DNA of 64,000 bases from Coenobita brevimanus. Taxonomy: Eukaryota > Arthropoda > Malacostraca > Decapoda > Coenobitidae. Under the pieces are notes generated by a model. It had not been told where the DNA came from, did no database searches, and saw only the letters and a list, made by a program, of their open reading frames with translations. Shown piece after piece: positions 44,424 to 54,752 of the stretch. Each line of letters starts with the position of its first letter. Position 1 is the first letter of the stretch. The translations under genes and the position numbers were made by a program. The stretch is taken from contig CM064681.1 of the NCBI GenBank assembly GCA_032717465.1, positions 17,496,939-17,560,938 on the forward strand, given 5' to 3'.

Positions 44424-46715
44424 CAGTGTTGCCACACTTTTAGATGGGAATTATCGTACCAGGCCCTGAAAGTTCTCGTTTTTTTGTTGGAATTATCGTA
44501 CATTATTAGTTTTCAAAACAGTGTTTAACCCCTTAACCACGGGGCGTCACTTTCGTGATGCTTGAGTGCGAGGAATCATACCGCGGGGCGTCACTTTTGT
44601 GATTCTGTGTTATTTTGAATTCTCCCGGGCTTACAAGAGATGGCTCGTATCATCTATCAGTACTGCCAATGTCCAACACTAGTCAGCACTCCTAATTTCA
44701 TCTGTACTCCCCTCCATTGTTGACAGTTTAGCCATTTCGCCCTGTTCTTGACTCCCCTCCTTACCTCCCCTCCATTACCCTCTCCTCTCACCTGCCCGGC
44801 TGTGCTGCACTAAATAAATCCTCCCTGGAATTTTCCATTGATTTCATCCATTGAATTAAGCCCTATGCCCTATTCTTATACCAAATAATATATACAAAAA
44901 AGAAGTAAGGTAAGTGATAGTGCCATACACCTGGAATTGGCTAATTATCACCTGACAACACCTCACATGCACTCATTCGCTAATTTTCGCTGTTTATTTC
45001 CCCTTGAAATATGCCGTATAATCTATTCTTATAATAAAAAATATATAAGAAAGGAAGGGAGAAGCCAAAGTGATATTTACAATCACCTGGAACTACCTAA
45101 TTTATTATGTATTGTCTAGATTTCCTGCCAATCATTTCATAGCGTATATATTAGCAGCTGTCACCACGCTGACATTGGCAGCATTGCACTCGCCCTAGGC
45201 CACCACACTGTATTCAGTTTACTGTCATCTTTCAAGGTGAAACCACTTCGGATTCGCGCCTGTCTAATTCCGCCGCTTTTTAGCCCCATGCAAAGGGCCC
45301 TGTGACCTCTATCCCCTACTAAACCTCGTGTGGAAAGGGGTAAAGGGCTAAGTGACTGCTGTGGAATGTGAACTGGGTAATTTATCAATGAAAATGATGG
45401 ACAGTGACTTTGATCTTTCTGGTGAGTAAAACAGTGCAAGTGGAAATGTAAATAATGTGTAAACAGCAAGTGAAAGCAGTGAATGTAAATATAAGTGAAC
45501 AGTGGAAAGTAGTTTTATAAGTTACTGCAAGTGACAGTGTTTAACACAGTGTCAATAAAATAGAAATGTAAATAATGTAAATAAAATAGAGAATCTAAAT
45601 AGAAATGTAAATGAGTAGTAATATAATAATACGAGTATATATACTTGGAGTAATGAAAGTGAAAGTTTCACTCTAGCATGTATGAATACTGGGAGTTGTG
45701 AAAGTGAAAGTGACAGATTCGCTCCCAATGCTAGTATACAGGATGAGAAAGTGAATGCTACCTATATTACTGAAAGAGAAATTGAATGCCTACAGTGACA
45801 ATAAACTACTATTACTGAAGGAAACTTATGGATAAAGACTGCAGATATATATAAGTGTTATATAGTAATAGAAATATAAAGTGTGAGTGTTTTTATGAAT
45901 AATAAATGACAGAACACCAGCGGCAAACGAGCGCAAGTGGGAAGGTCATACATGTTAGTAATTTTCATTGCTTTCACAGTGTTTTTTTTTGGGGGGAGTA
46001 TGGATTCCAAACTATTTGAAAATCATAGAATAGTGTTTCTAGTGATAATATCAGGCTGTGGTAATCATATTAGGGGTTGTCGGGAAGTGTAAAGTGGAGA
46101 CTTCGTTACCCAACTTCAGAGGTCTCCACAAGTCCTACGGTACTCGACGAAGGCTCAACAAACATCCCAGGAGAAAGCTGAAGGTATGTGCCATAAGCAT
46201 ATATAATTTTAATATTCTAGGACTAATAACTGATTTTTGGCAAATATTTTTAGAGTCTGTCAGAGCGTGAATATGCCCGCGAGACACACAAGTCAAGCCA
46301 AAACAACCCCGTGGTTTAGGGGTTAAGAATCTGATGTAGCCTATTTTAAAACTCGCCAATGCCTTGGTTATTTACTGAAAACTTACCCATTACAATATCT
46401 TCATCAGAACTGTCATTTTGTAAGGTACTGACATATACTCAGGTGTATATGTATCACTTTATTTTGTATCAGAATTAGAGCACACCATGAAAATCTCGTA
46501 ATGATAATATTATGATAGTATAATCATATCCTTTATTACAAAAATATTACAAGGAAATGAAATAGCCTTAGTGCCACTCTAGGAAATCACTCTGACTATG
46601 CTTTCAACCCAAAATTATCGTACAAACTGTACGGTAATGGAAAATGGTATCGTACTTGTACCAAAGGCAATATTATCGTACATATACTATAAGTATCGTA
46701 CATGTGGCAACACTG
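44424..46715. mobile_element. nonautonomous hAT element
   Basis: Both ends read CAGTGTTGCCACA inward and are flanked by a perfect 8-bp duplication CGACAGAG (44416-44423 and 46716-46723), as hAT elements make. TATCGTAC occurs twice near the left end and four times near the right end, like hAT subterminal binding repeats. It has no transposase. It interrupts the integrase zinc-binding region of the Gypsy element and itself contains the TTAA element at 44525-46326. Confidence 0.9.
44525..46326. mobile_element. nonautonomous TTAA (piggyBac-like) element inside the hAT element
   Basis: TTAA at 44525-44528 and 46323-46326 flanks 16-bp inverted ends, CCCCTTAACCACGGGG and CCCCTAAACCACGGGG (15 of 16 alike). 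Just inside the left end CGGGGCGTCACTTT(C/T)GTGAT occurs twice. No transposase is encoded. The CCACGG...CGTC part of the end resembles the left end of the piggyBac at 40300, so that family might mobilise it. Confidence 0.88.
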
Positions 46716-46723
46716 CGACAGAG

Positions 46724-47532
46724 GTTCTACTGGATTGGCATGTGCCACGATGTTGAAGAGAGGTGACGGGTGTGCAATGTATGCTGTGCCAAGAAGGGAG
46801 CCAGGAAACGTGGTTGCACCCCTCTTCAGTTGTACCAAGTGGGTGCACCGATGGGAAGAGTCACAGTGGACATTGCTGGGCCTCTACCACTCACTGAAAG
46901 AGGAAACTGATATATACATGTCGCCATGGACTACTTTACAAAGTTGCCTGAGGCCTATGCCATCCCTGATCTTAAGGCTGCGACTGTTGCTCAGGTGTTG
47001 GTTGACCAGTTTTTCTGTCGTGTTGGGATGACACAAGAGCTACATTCAGTCCGGGGCGGAAACTTTGAGTCTGTTGTTTTTGGTGAATGCTCAAGTTACT
47101 GGGGATCAAGAATACCAAGACAACCCCCCTAAGGTCACAGCCAGATGGGATGGTGGAGAAATTCAACTGGATCCTGGGACAAGAACTGGCCAAATACTGC
47201 CCTAGAGGGACAAATAGAACGGGATCAGAAATTACCTGCATTGTTGATGGCATATTGGTCTGCATTCCATGAGTCTAACTGCTACACACCTGCAAAACTG
47301 ATGCTGGACCATGAGTTAGGCTTACCCATTGACTTGTTACTGGGAAGACCACCTGGTGAAGAGCTGCCTACAGACACCTCCAGCTATGAGATGCATCTTC
47401 AGGAAAGGCTGGCTGAGGTACATCATCAAGTGCGAGGAGCCGCCAAGTTTTCAGGAAAAATGATGAAGTGCAAGTATGATGCCAAGGTAAGTGAGGTGAG
47501 CTTCAAGGATGGTGACAGAGTTTGGTTATACA
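46724..47532 (+). pseudogene. Gypsy integrase, core and C-terminal part
   Basis: The sequence resumes after the hAT duplication with YWIGMCHDV and continues through VTVDIAG, MDYFTKLPEAYAIPD and PDGMVEKFNWILGQELAKY, the rve core, and on to TPAKLMLDHELGLPIDLLLG and FKDGDRVWLY. Catalytic positions are partly kept (VDIAG; PDGMVEKFN with E), but frames change near 46910, 47090 and 47230. The N-terminal zinc-binding part lies upstream at about 44260-44423 with stops. It stops abruptly at the CAGGGTCGTC boundary. Confidence 0.75.
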
Positions 47533-47766
47533 CAGGGTCGTCATTGGGGGAGCTGGCGGGGCAAGTGCCCTCCCCAAGACTCAGCTGCCCCCCCCCCCCC
47601 AAGATCTGGCTTGCCCCCCCCCAATGCAGCCCATACCAAAGACCCTCCATTATCACACATGCACTTTATAATTCATAGCTAAATGCTTATCAATAGGACA
47701 GTATGTACGGCACAAGAAATTCAAAGGACAAGAAACTGTTATAACTTTTTATGGAAAAAAATCTCG

Positions 47767-47767
<1 letters not shown>
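47533..47767 (+). mobile_element. possible hAT-like end truncating the Gypsy element
   Basis: CAGGGTCGTCATTGGGGG begins exactly where integrase similarity stops, and looks like a CAGGG-type hAT terminus. A GC-rich palindrome (GGGGGAGC...CTCCCC) and poly-C runs follow. No matching right end was found. Confidence 0.35.

Positions 47768-47810
<43 letters not shown>
47768..47810. repeat. (GT)n microsatellite
   Basis: GT dinucleotide run of about 43 bp. Confidence 0.95.
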
Positions 47811-47816
<6 letters not shown>

Positions 47817-48197
47817 TGTGGGGAGGACGGAAGGGTAGAAACGTACGAGAACCCATCATGTTTTAGCCTGTAAGGGCCTAAGGGGCCAGCTGCCAATAAC
47901 ACAGCCAGACGCCACCTTCGTTTGTGTGGCCTGGCAGGCTAGATCTCGTTAATCGCTCTAATCATGAAGTGTTCAAAATCACAGCATATTATCACAGTTT
48001 TTTTTACACACACACAAAAAAAGGAAAAGTTAAAGAACAAGACTAAGTTGCATCCGCTAGGCATATTGAGAGCGAAAAGGAAGTTCAGGAACAGGATGTT
48101 AAAGGCGACAACCAGCCTGAGCTGCCTGACCCTAAGACACAGACAACTGTCATTGCCGCTCAATCGACTTTCAGCCTCAGGGATAATTAGAAAGGAT

Positions 48198-48202
<5 letters not shown>
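47811..48202. other. unassigned stretch
   Basis: Nothing recognised apart from small motif-free ORFs. Confidence 0.45.
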
Positions 48203-48248
<46 letters not shown>

Positions 48249-48249
48249 A

Positions 48250-48320
<71 letters not shown>
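48203..48320. repeat. (AT)n microsatellite
   Basis: About 118 bp of AT with a short interruption near 48245-48257. The SINE starts directly at its end. Confidence 0.95.
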
Positions 48321-48323
<3 letters not shown>

Positions 48324-48724
48324 AGCTTCTGTGGTACAGTGGTAGTGTGCGTTTTGCACGCCGATGGACGAGGGTTCGCCTCCCGCCAGAGTTGTAAAAA
48401 CTTTGGGAATCGTTCACCGAGCCACTTGCTACTTTGGTGGACATAAGGGGTGCTGTGGTTCAACCAGTGTCGCATACTAGTATGCTTGCACCGAATCGGC
48501 TTAAGGCGGGCCGATTACACTTAGTTCACAGACTACACACACATCCAAAGCCACTACAACACTACAATTAAACTTACAAGCACTTTTCAACATACATTCA
48601 GTCTCTACTAGACAGCCTAAGCCACTGGGTAGAGATACATTGGTTTGTATCTCGTTCCTGCTTCGGTAGGGATAGGCTGGTCCTGCAGTGGACCTCAACG
48701 GCTGATGATGATGATGATGATATA
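48321..48724 (+). repeat. tRNA-derived SINE, full length
   Basis: It starts TGGAGCTTCTGTGGTACAGT and has an A box TGGTACAGTGGTAGTGTGC and a B box GGGTTCGCCTCCC 33 bases later, the arrangement of a pol III tRNA promoter. A 300-bp body follows and a (GAT)n tail at 48703-48724. Its 3' body (CTAAGCCACTGGGTAGAG and CTTCGGTAGGG) recurs at 62704. Confidence 0.8.
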
Positions 48725-48770
48725 GATAGATATGTATGCATGTATCTATCTATCTATCTATCTATCTATA

Positions 48771-48837
<67 letters not shown>
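48725..48837. repeat. (ATCT)n and (AT)n microsatellite
   Basis: ATCT units pass into a long AT run immediately before the LINE-B 3' end; the ATCT units are probably its tail on the opposite strand. Confidence 0.9.
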
Positions 48838-48841
<4 letters not shown>

Positions 48842-49054
48842 CCAGACGCCTCAATCCCGTTTGGGGCGGCCACAAACAAATCGGCTCCAAGTCGCCCTGT
48901 CCCCCGCCATTTCACTGCCCTGCTCCCAACTCACACCCCCCTCTCTCATATACCTCTCCACCCCATCCCTCCATCTCATCCTCGGCCTCCCCCTCCCTCT
49001 TCCCCCCTCCACCTCACTCACATACACTCTCTTCGTCAGTCTTTCACCCTCCAT
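48838..49054 (-). mobile_element. LINE-B 3' fragment
   Basis: The minus strand encodes the last 67 residues of LINE-B ([12 protein letters not shown]...[14 protein letters not shown]) in an intact frame to the TGA. It is flanked on both sides by (AT)n. Confidence 0.9.
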
Positions 49055-49061
49055 ATATACA

Positions 49062-49127
<66 letters not shown>

Positions 49128-49168
49128 ATAGATAGATTGATAGATAGAAATATATATATGTAATATAT

Positions 49169-49237
<69 letters not shown>

Positions 49238-49310
49238 ATCTATCTATCTATCTACCTATATATAATCGTATATGTATATATATGTATGTGTTTATCTATT
49301 TATCTATCTA
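49055..49310. repeat. compound (AT)n/(GATA)n/(CT)n microsatellite
   Basis: Successive runs of AT, GATA-type, CT (about 49173-49213), AT and ATCT units. Confidence 0.95.
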
Positions 49311-50985
49311 TTGCCAGACGCCTCAATCCCATTTGTGGTGGCCACAAACAAATCACCTCCAAGTCGCCCTGTCCCCCGCCATTTCACTGCCCTGCTCCCA
49401 ACTCACACCCCCCTCTCTCCATCCCATCCCTCCATCTCATCCTCGGCCTCCCCCTTCCTCTTCCCCTCCTCCACCTCCTTCACATACACTCTCTTCATCA
49501 GTCTTTCACCCTCCATCCTCTCCACATGGCCAAACCACCTCAGTGTGTTCCTCATAACGCTTCCTATCACATCCACATCTATACCACAACGCCCCTTTAT
49601 ATCCTCATTCGTCAGCCTGTCTCTCCATGTGACTCCACAGGCTCCTCTTAAATAACTCATTTCCACTGCTTTCACTTTTGACTTGTGTCCTTCCAACAAC
49701 GTCCAAGCATCACTTCCGTACGTTAGAGTTGGTATCACAATACTGTCATGTAGTAACTTTTTCACTTCCATGCTCACTTCCCTGTTTCTTATCACTGCTT
49801 TCAAAGAACCAGCAACCTTTCTTCCCTGCTGTACCCTTTCAAGCACTTCACCCTCCAAACCTCCATCCTTACTCATCACACTACCCAAGTATTTAAATGT
49901 ACTCACATTTTCCAATTACTCACTATCCAACCTCGCTGTACATTCACTGACTTCACCTCTCTCAAAGACCATCACTTTACTCTTCCCTACATTCACCTTT
50001 AGATTCCGTTTCTTACACACTCTCCCAAACTCATCCACCAAGCCTTGCAGCTCCCCTTCGTCTTCACTTAACAACACAGTATCATCTGCAAACAACAGTA
50101 CAGGGAGTTTCGAAACACTATCCTCTCTCATCAGGGCCATTCCAACATCGACTACCCTACCTTGTATCGCTTTTATTACCCCATCCATGTACAGATTGAA
50201 CAACCATGGAGACATGACACATCCCTGTTTCAACCCAACTTTCAAAGAGAAAAATTCACTTAGTTCACCATCCACATGCATTGCAGCCTTCGCACCATCG
50301 TACATACTCTTCACAGCATTCAACAACTTCCCATCTACTCCATATATTCTTAACACTTTCCACAATCCTTGTCTATCCACTCTGTCATATGCTTTCTCCA
50401 AATCCATGAAAGCCGCATACAACTTCTTTCCCTTCTCTAGAAACTTTTCCACTAAAGATCTAAGAATGAATATCTGATCTACACAACCTCTTCCCTTCCT
50501 AAAGCCTCCTTGTTATTCTCCAATTAATTTTTCTGTTCTTTCTCTAACTCTGTCAATAAGTATCCTACCATACACTTTTCCTATTATACTAAGAAGACAA
50601 ATGCCCCTATGATTACCACACACTTCTTTTTCCCCTTTTCCCTTGTACAAGGGAATTATTATACCTGACTTCCAATCCTTCGGGAGTCTACCTTGCTCCC
50701 AGGCCAATCTGCAGATTTTCCACATCCATTCTACTACTATCTCTCACCCATGCTTCAACATTTCACCACACACTCCATCAATTCCCGGGGCTTTCCCCGA
50801 TTTAACTTTCTTCATTGCTTCCACAACTTCTATCCTACTGATTTCTTCCTGTCTTCTCACCTCCCTCCTTCTCCCAGCCATTCCCCGGCCACTTATACTC
50901 GCATTACTTCCATCCTCTATGTTCAACAATTCCTTAAAGTGTTCTCTCCATCTACTCACTTTTTCTCCCTGCTCCACTAGTAATT
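49311..50985 (-). mobile_element. LINE-B copy, 5'-truncated
   Basis: The minus strand covers the RT half of LINE-B from near the SRWREHFKELLN segment to the GATA-type end. Frames at 50977-50744, 50725-50513, 50452-49916 and 49915-49403 show FADDTVLLSEDEGEL, FKYLGSVMSKDGG and [13 protein letters not shown]. Breaks include the shared TGA at 50744-50746, a stop near 50513, one near 49916 and a small deletion near 49420. The 5' edge runs into (AT)n. Confidence 0.9.
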
Positions 50986-50991
50986 TAATAT

Positions 50992-51050
<59 letters not shown>

Positions 51051-51191
51051 GTATATGTATATATATGAATATATATAAATATATATATATATTATATATA
51101 TATGTCTATCTATCTATCTATCTATATATTTATATATGTATATGAATCTATCCATGTATCTATTTATCTATCTTTATATTTATATGAATCT

Positions 51192-51246
<55 letters not shown>
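50986..51246. repeat. (AT)n-rich microsatellite, left flank of LTR array
   Basis: AT and ATCT-type units. The LTR array begins directly at TGTTACGG after ATATAT, and the other end of the array is also followed by ATATAT. Confidence 0.95.
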
Positions 51247-51250
<4 letters not shown>

Positions 51251-52033
51251 ACGGAACAGAGAAAGATAATGTTCACTTTAAGTGAGAATACTAAAAATCA
51301 CTACTGTCCCGTAAAATTCCAGGTTCAAAACAAGAGGGTTAGGTAAAATTACAAATTAAAGTTTAATGCTCAAACTAACAACAAAACATTCAGGACTCAT
51401 AAAGATAATGTAATGGCAAAAAACAGGTTAAATAATGGTTAACTGCAATAGCCTCTATTAACACGAAATTAGCATGAGTAAATTTGTCTAAGTCAGCCCT
51501 GATAAAATGAGAATATCAGATAATACTCAGTGAATGCAAGATATATTATTACAGATACAAAATATTATCAAAAATGATAGACATAAAAACACATGAATCA
51601 CAAAAACCTTACCAGGCCTAAGAATTAACACCTTATACTACACAGTACAAGAAGAAATGTAATAACACTTATACTCAAATTACACAGCTGCTAGATGGTT
51701 GGAGACTTCCTGAGCACTCACAATAATAATAACTGTACAGGGGAGGACAGAGATGTGAGCAAAATGAGGAGTAGATCTAAGTGGCAATTAATGCAGAGAC
51801 TGAGCTCATTATATAGGGGCCGGCAGAGCTTGATACAACTTGTAAGAAGGACGCGCAAATGAAGCCAGAGGGGACAAAGAGTTGACACTCCTGCTCTGAA
51901 CAACAGAAAGAACGACTTACTCTACTATAAGGGAGGAGAGGGGGAGTGAGGTAGAACACGCTCGTGATCAAACATGCAGCATACTGTACGTTAGAATTAC
52001 ACAAAGGATGATGAAATCATAGGCTATGTAACA
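51247..52033 (-). repeat. LTR 1 (3' LTR of copy B)
   Basis: 787 bp with TGTTAC/GTAACA ends. It differs from LTR 2 and LTR 3 at about nine positions where those two agree. Confidence 0.95.
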
Positions 52034-52042
52034 CCTCCCCAC
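52034..52042 (-). other. polypurine tract of copy B
   Basis: On the minus strand GTGGGGAGG lies directly against the 3' LTR, the expected plus-strand primer. The same motif is at 57584-57592 for copy A. Confidence 0.8.
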
Positions 52043-52095
52043 GAAGAAAAAAGAAATTTACGAAGGAAATTTCTTATTACTCTAAAACAATCTGT

Positions 52096-53635
52096 CTAAA
52101 GTCTAGATAAGCAATCTGCAATAACATTTTCTTTCCCCTTGACATGTTTTATGTCTAATGAATACTCCTGAAGAAGTAGACTCCATCTTGTCAATCTCTG
52201 ATTTTTATCTTTAAACTTACTAAGGAATTTCAGTGGGTTATGATCGGTATAAATGACTATGGGGTCAAAACCAGATCACAAATAAAATGAAAAAATGCTG
52301 TAAACCCAAAATCAAAGCCAAAAGCTCTTTCTCAATAGTGGAGTAGTTCTTCTGAGGTGGACTGAACTTCTTACTGTAATAAGATACAGGGTGTTCAATA
52401 CCCTGATCATCCTCTTGCAGCAAAACAGCCACAGCTCCTGTATCACTTGCGTCAACAGCCATCTTAAAAGGCTTAGCAAAATTTGGATTAGTGAGCACTG
52501 GCTGACTTAATAGGATAGTTTTAAGTTTGCTGAAAGAGGATTCACAGTTATCGGTCCAGACAAATTTAACTCCCTTTTTCAGTAGGTCCGTAAGTGGTGA
52601 TACAAGAATTGAAAAGTTAAGAACAAATCTCCTGTAATAACCTACCATTCCCAAAAATCTTTGTAGCTCTTTCCTACTTTTAGGTCTGGGAAGATCACTT
52701 ATAATCTGAACCTTAGCTCCTGGTGGTGCAACATGTCCATCACCAATTACGTACCCAAGGTACTGAACTTTAGCTTGACCAAACTCACACTTTGATAAAT
52801 TAGCTACAAGATTAGCCTGAACCAAACGCTCAAGAAATTTACTGACATGGCATAGGTGATCTTTCCAGTTGTCACTGAAGATTAATACATCATCAATATA
52901 AACAACACACCCTGCCAAACCCTCTGTTACAACATTCATGAGCTTCTGAAATGTGGCTGGTGCATTCTTCATACCATATGGCATTACAGAACATGGAAAA
53001 GTCTTTCCTAGTGTTATAAAACATGAGATCTCCCTAGCACATTCAGTCATAGGTACTTGCCAGTATCCCTTTAACAAATCAAACTTACTTATGTACCTAG
53101 CCTTTCCGATCTTGTCTATGCAATCTTCCACACGAGGGAGAGGGTAAGTGTCTGTTTTGGTTATCTGATTAACACGTCTGTAGTCAATGCAAAGCTTCTG
53201 TGACCCCCCTGGCTTAGCGACCAGAGTGCAAGGAGAACTCCACTCGCTCTGACAGGGCTCAATCATCTTGTGGTCCAACAGGTAGCCAAGCTCCTTCTGG
53301 ATGAGAGGAACTTTCACTGGGTTCACACGGTAAGGAGGCAGTTTAATTGGCTTTGCGTCTCCAACATCGACATCATGCATCAACACAGTGGTTCTTCCTG
53401 GAGTGGCACGGAACACTTGCGGGTACTCCTGCAGTAATGCCGAAAACTCCTGCCTTTCCTCGGGAGGTAGATGAGAAAGCTTAGTCTGGAGATCATTCAT
53501 GATATCAGGATTCTTCCCCAACCTATTACTCAGGCTCATGCTGCATGGGAGAACTTCACTTGCAGACTCGGGGGGAACAGCTACAGTGCAGACTGGGTTA
53601 TTTTCGTCCCGCCTGTGATATAACTTTAGCATGTT
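52096..53635 (-). pseudogene. copy B reverse transcriptase and RNase H
   Basis: The minus-strand frame from about 53632 to 52265 contains the link from integrase (MLKLYHRRDE), then RT with LCIDYRRVNQITKTDTYPLP, FDLLKGYWQVPM, MPYGMKNAPATFQKLM and the catalytic VVYIDDVLIF (YIDD at about 52889-52900). RNase H starts VDASDTGAVAVLLQ and has EKELLAL. A +1 shift and TGA near 52265-52295 interrupt it. The rest (IYTDHNPLKF to a TAG at 52096) is in another frame. It would be the last pol domain before the LTR, with nothing after it. Confidence 0.88.
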
Positions 53636-53639
53636 GATG

Positions 53640-54750
53640 TGACAAAGTTACTTGTTCTTTCTACGATCTGGTGTGGCGATGACATAGTTGACATCACTGA
53701 ATTTCTTCTCCACGAAATAAGAACCACTAAACTTGGCTTGAAGAGGTTGCCCATGCACCGGTAGCAGAATCAATGGACTTCTTATCATACCAAGTCTTCA
53801 TCTTCTCCTGAGCAGTTCCTAAATTCTCTCTCGCCAGCTGTAAAGCAGTGGACAGCCGTTCTTTGAACTTCATCACATACTCCAGCAGGTTGACATCATC
53901 TTCCTCCAACAGCCAGCATTCCTTGAGTAGCTTAAGGGGTCCTCTTACTTCATGGCCAAACACTAGTTCAAAAGGTGAGAAGCCCAGTGATTCATTTGGA
54001 GATTATCTTGCAGCAAATACAATGAATGGAAGACCTTTATCCCAGTCTTTCTGATGTTCCAAACAGTATTTCTTGAGCATCGATTTGATTGTTTGATGAT
54101 ATCTCTCCAACGCTCCTTGGGTCTGGAGATGGTAAGCTGAAGACGTGATCTGGGTGATGCCCAACTTTTTCAGAGACTGCTTGAAAACATTTGACATGAA
54201 ATTACTTCCCCGGTCTGACTGTACCTCCTTGGGCGGACCAAACTTTGTGAAGAACCCTAGCATTTCCTTCACCACGTTCTTTGCTGAGATATTTCTAAGT
54301 GGAATGGCTTCAGGATAACGAGTAGCCATATCAATGAGGGTCAACACATAAGAAAATCCTGAAGAAGTCTTAGGAAGAGGGCCCACAATATCCACCAACA
54401 CACGGGTGAATGGCGCCTCAAAAGGAGGAATAGGAACTAGAGGTGCAACATTTTCGGTCTGATTACACTTCCCCACAACTTGACAGGTGTGACAAGACTT
54501 ACAATACCAGGAAACATCTCTGAAGATACCTGGCCAGTAGAAGTGTTTCAAAATGCGTGCCACAGTCTTCCTCACTCCAAGGTGTCTTGCCAAACTAGAA
54601 TCATGAGCCACTCTAATGATATCCTGCCTACAAACACGAGGGATGACAACTTGATGTACAACCTCCCATTCACAGTCGGCTGATGCTGTTGGGGGTCTCC
54701 ACTTCCTCATAAGTACTCCTGACTTTATATAATAACAAGTAGAAGCACCA
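53640..54750 (-). pseudogene. copy B integrase
   Basis: The minus strand carries the zinc-binding H-H-C-C segment (HFYWPGIFRDV, CKSCHTCQ), then the rve core with D in VDIVGPLP, D in QSDRGSNF and E in GALERYH. Stops occur at its start (SEEE-stop near 54752) and after VFAAR near 54003. A deletion of about 32 bp near 53773, relative to copy A, removes part of the C-terminal domain before the GPY/F module. Confidence 0.88.
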
Positions 54751-54752
54751 GC

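Larger units (their letters stand above)
34347..47532 (+). mobile_element. Gypsy-type LTR retrotransposon, internally deleted and invaded
   Basis: Reading through the inserts, the order is 5' LTR, primer-binding site, gag with coiled coil and two zinc-knuckle relics, then directly the linker before integrase, then integrase. Protease, reverse transcriptase and RNase H are missing: about 40120-40160 joins gag-side sequence to the DLQPALEWLQQ segment that normally precedes integrase. Three DNA transposons sit inside (35829, 40300, 44424). The 3' part is cut at 47532 by another repeat, so there is no 3' LTR. Gag and pol carry many stops. It lies in intron 9, same strand as the receptor. Confidence 0.8.

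Noticed and set aside
47964..49163. Tyrosine-isoleucine repeat ORFs on both strands
   Set aside because: They are translations of (AT)n and (GATA)n tracts.
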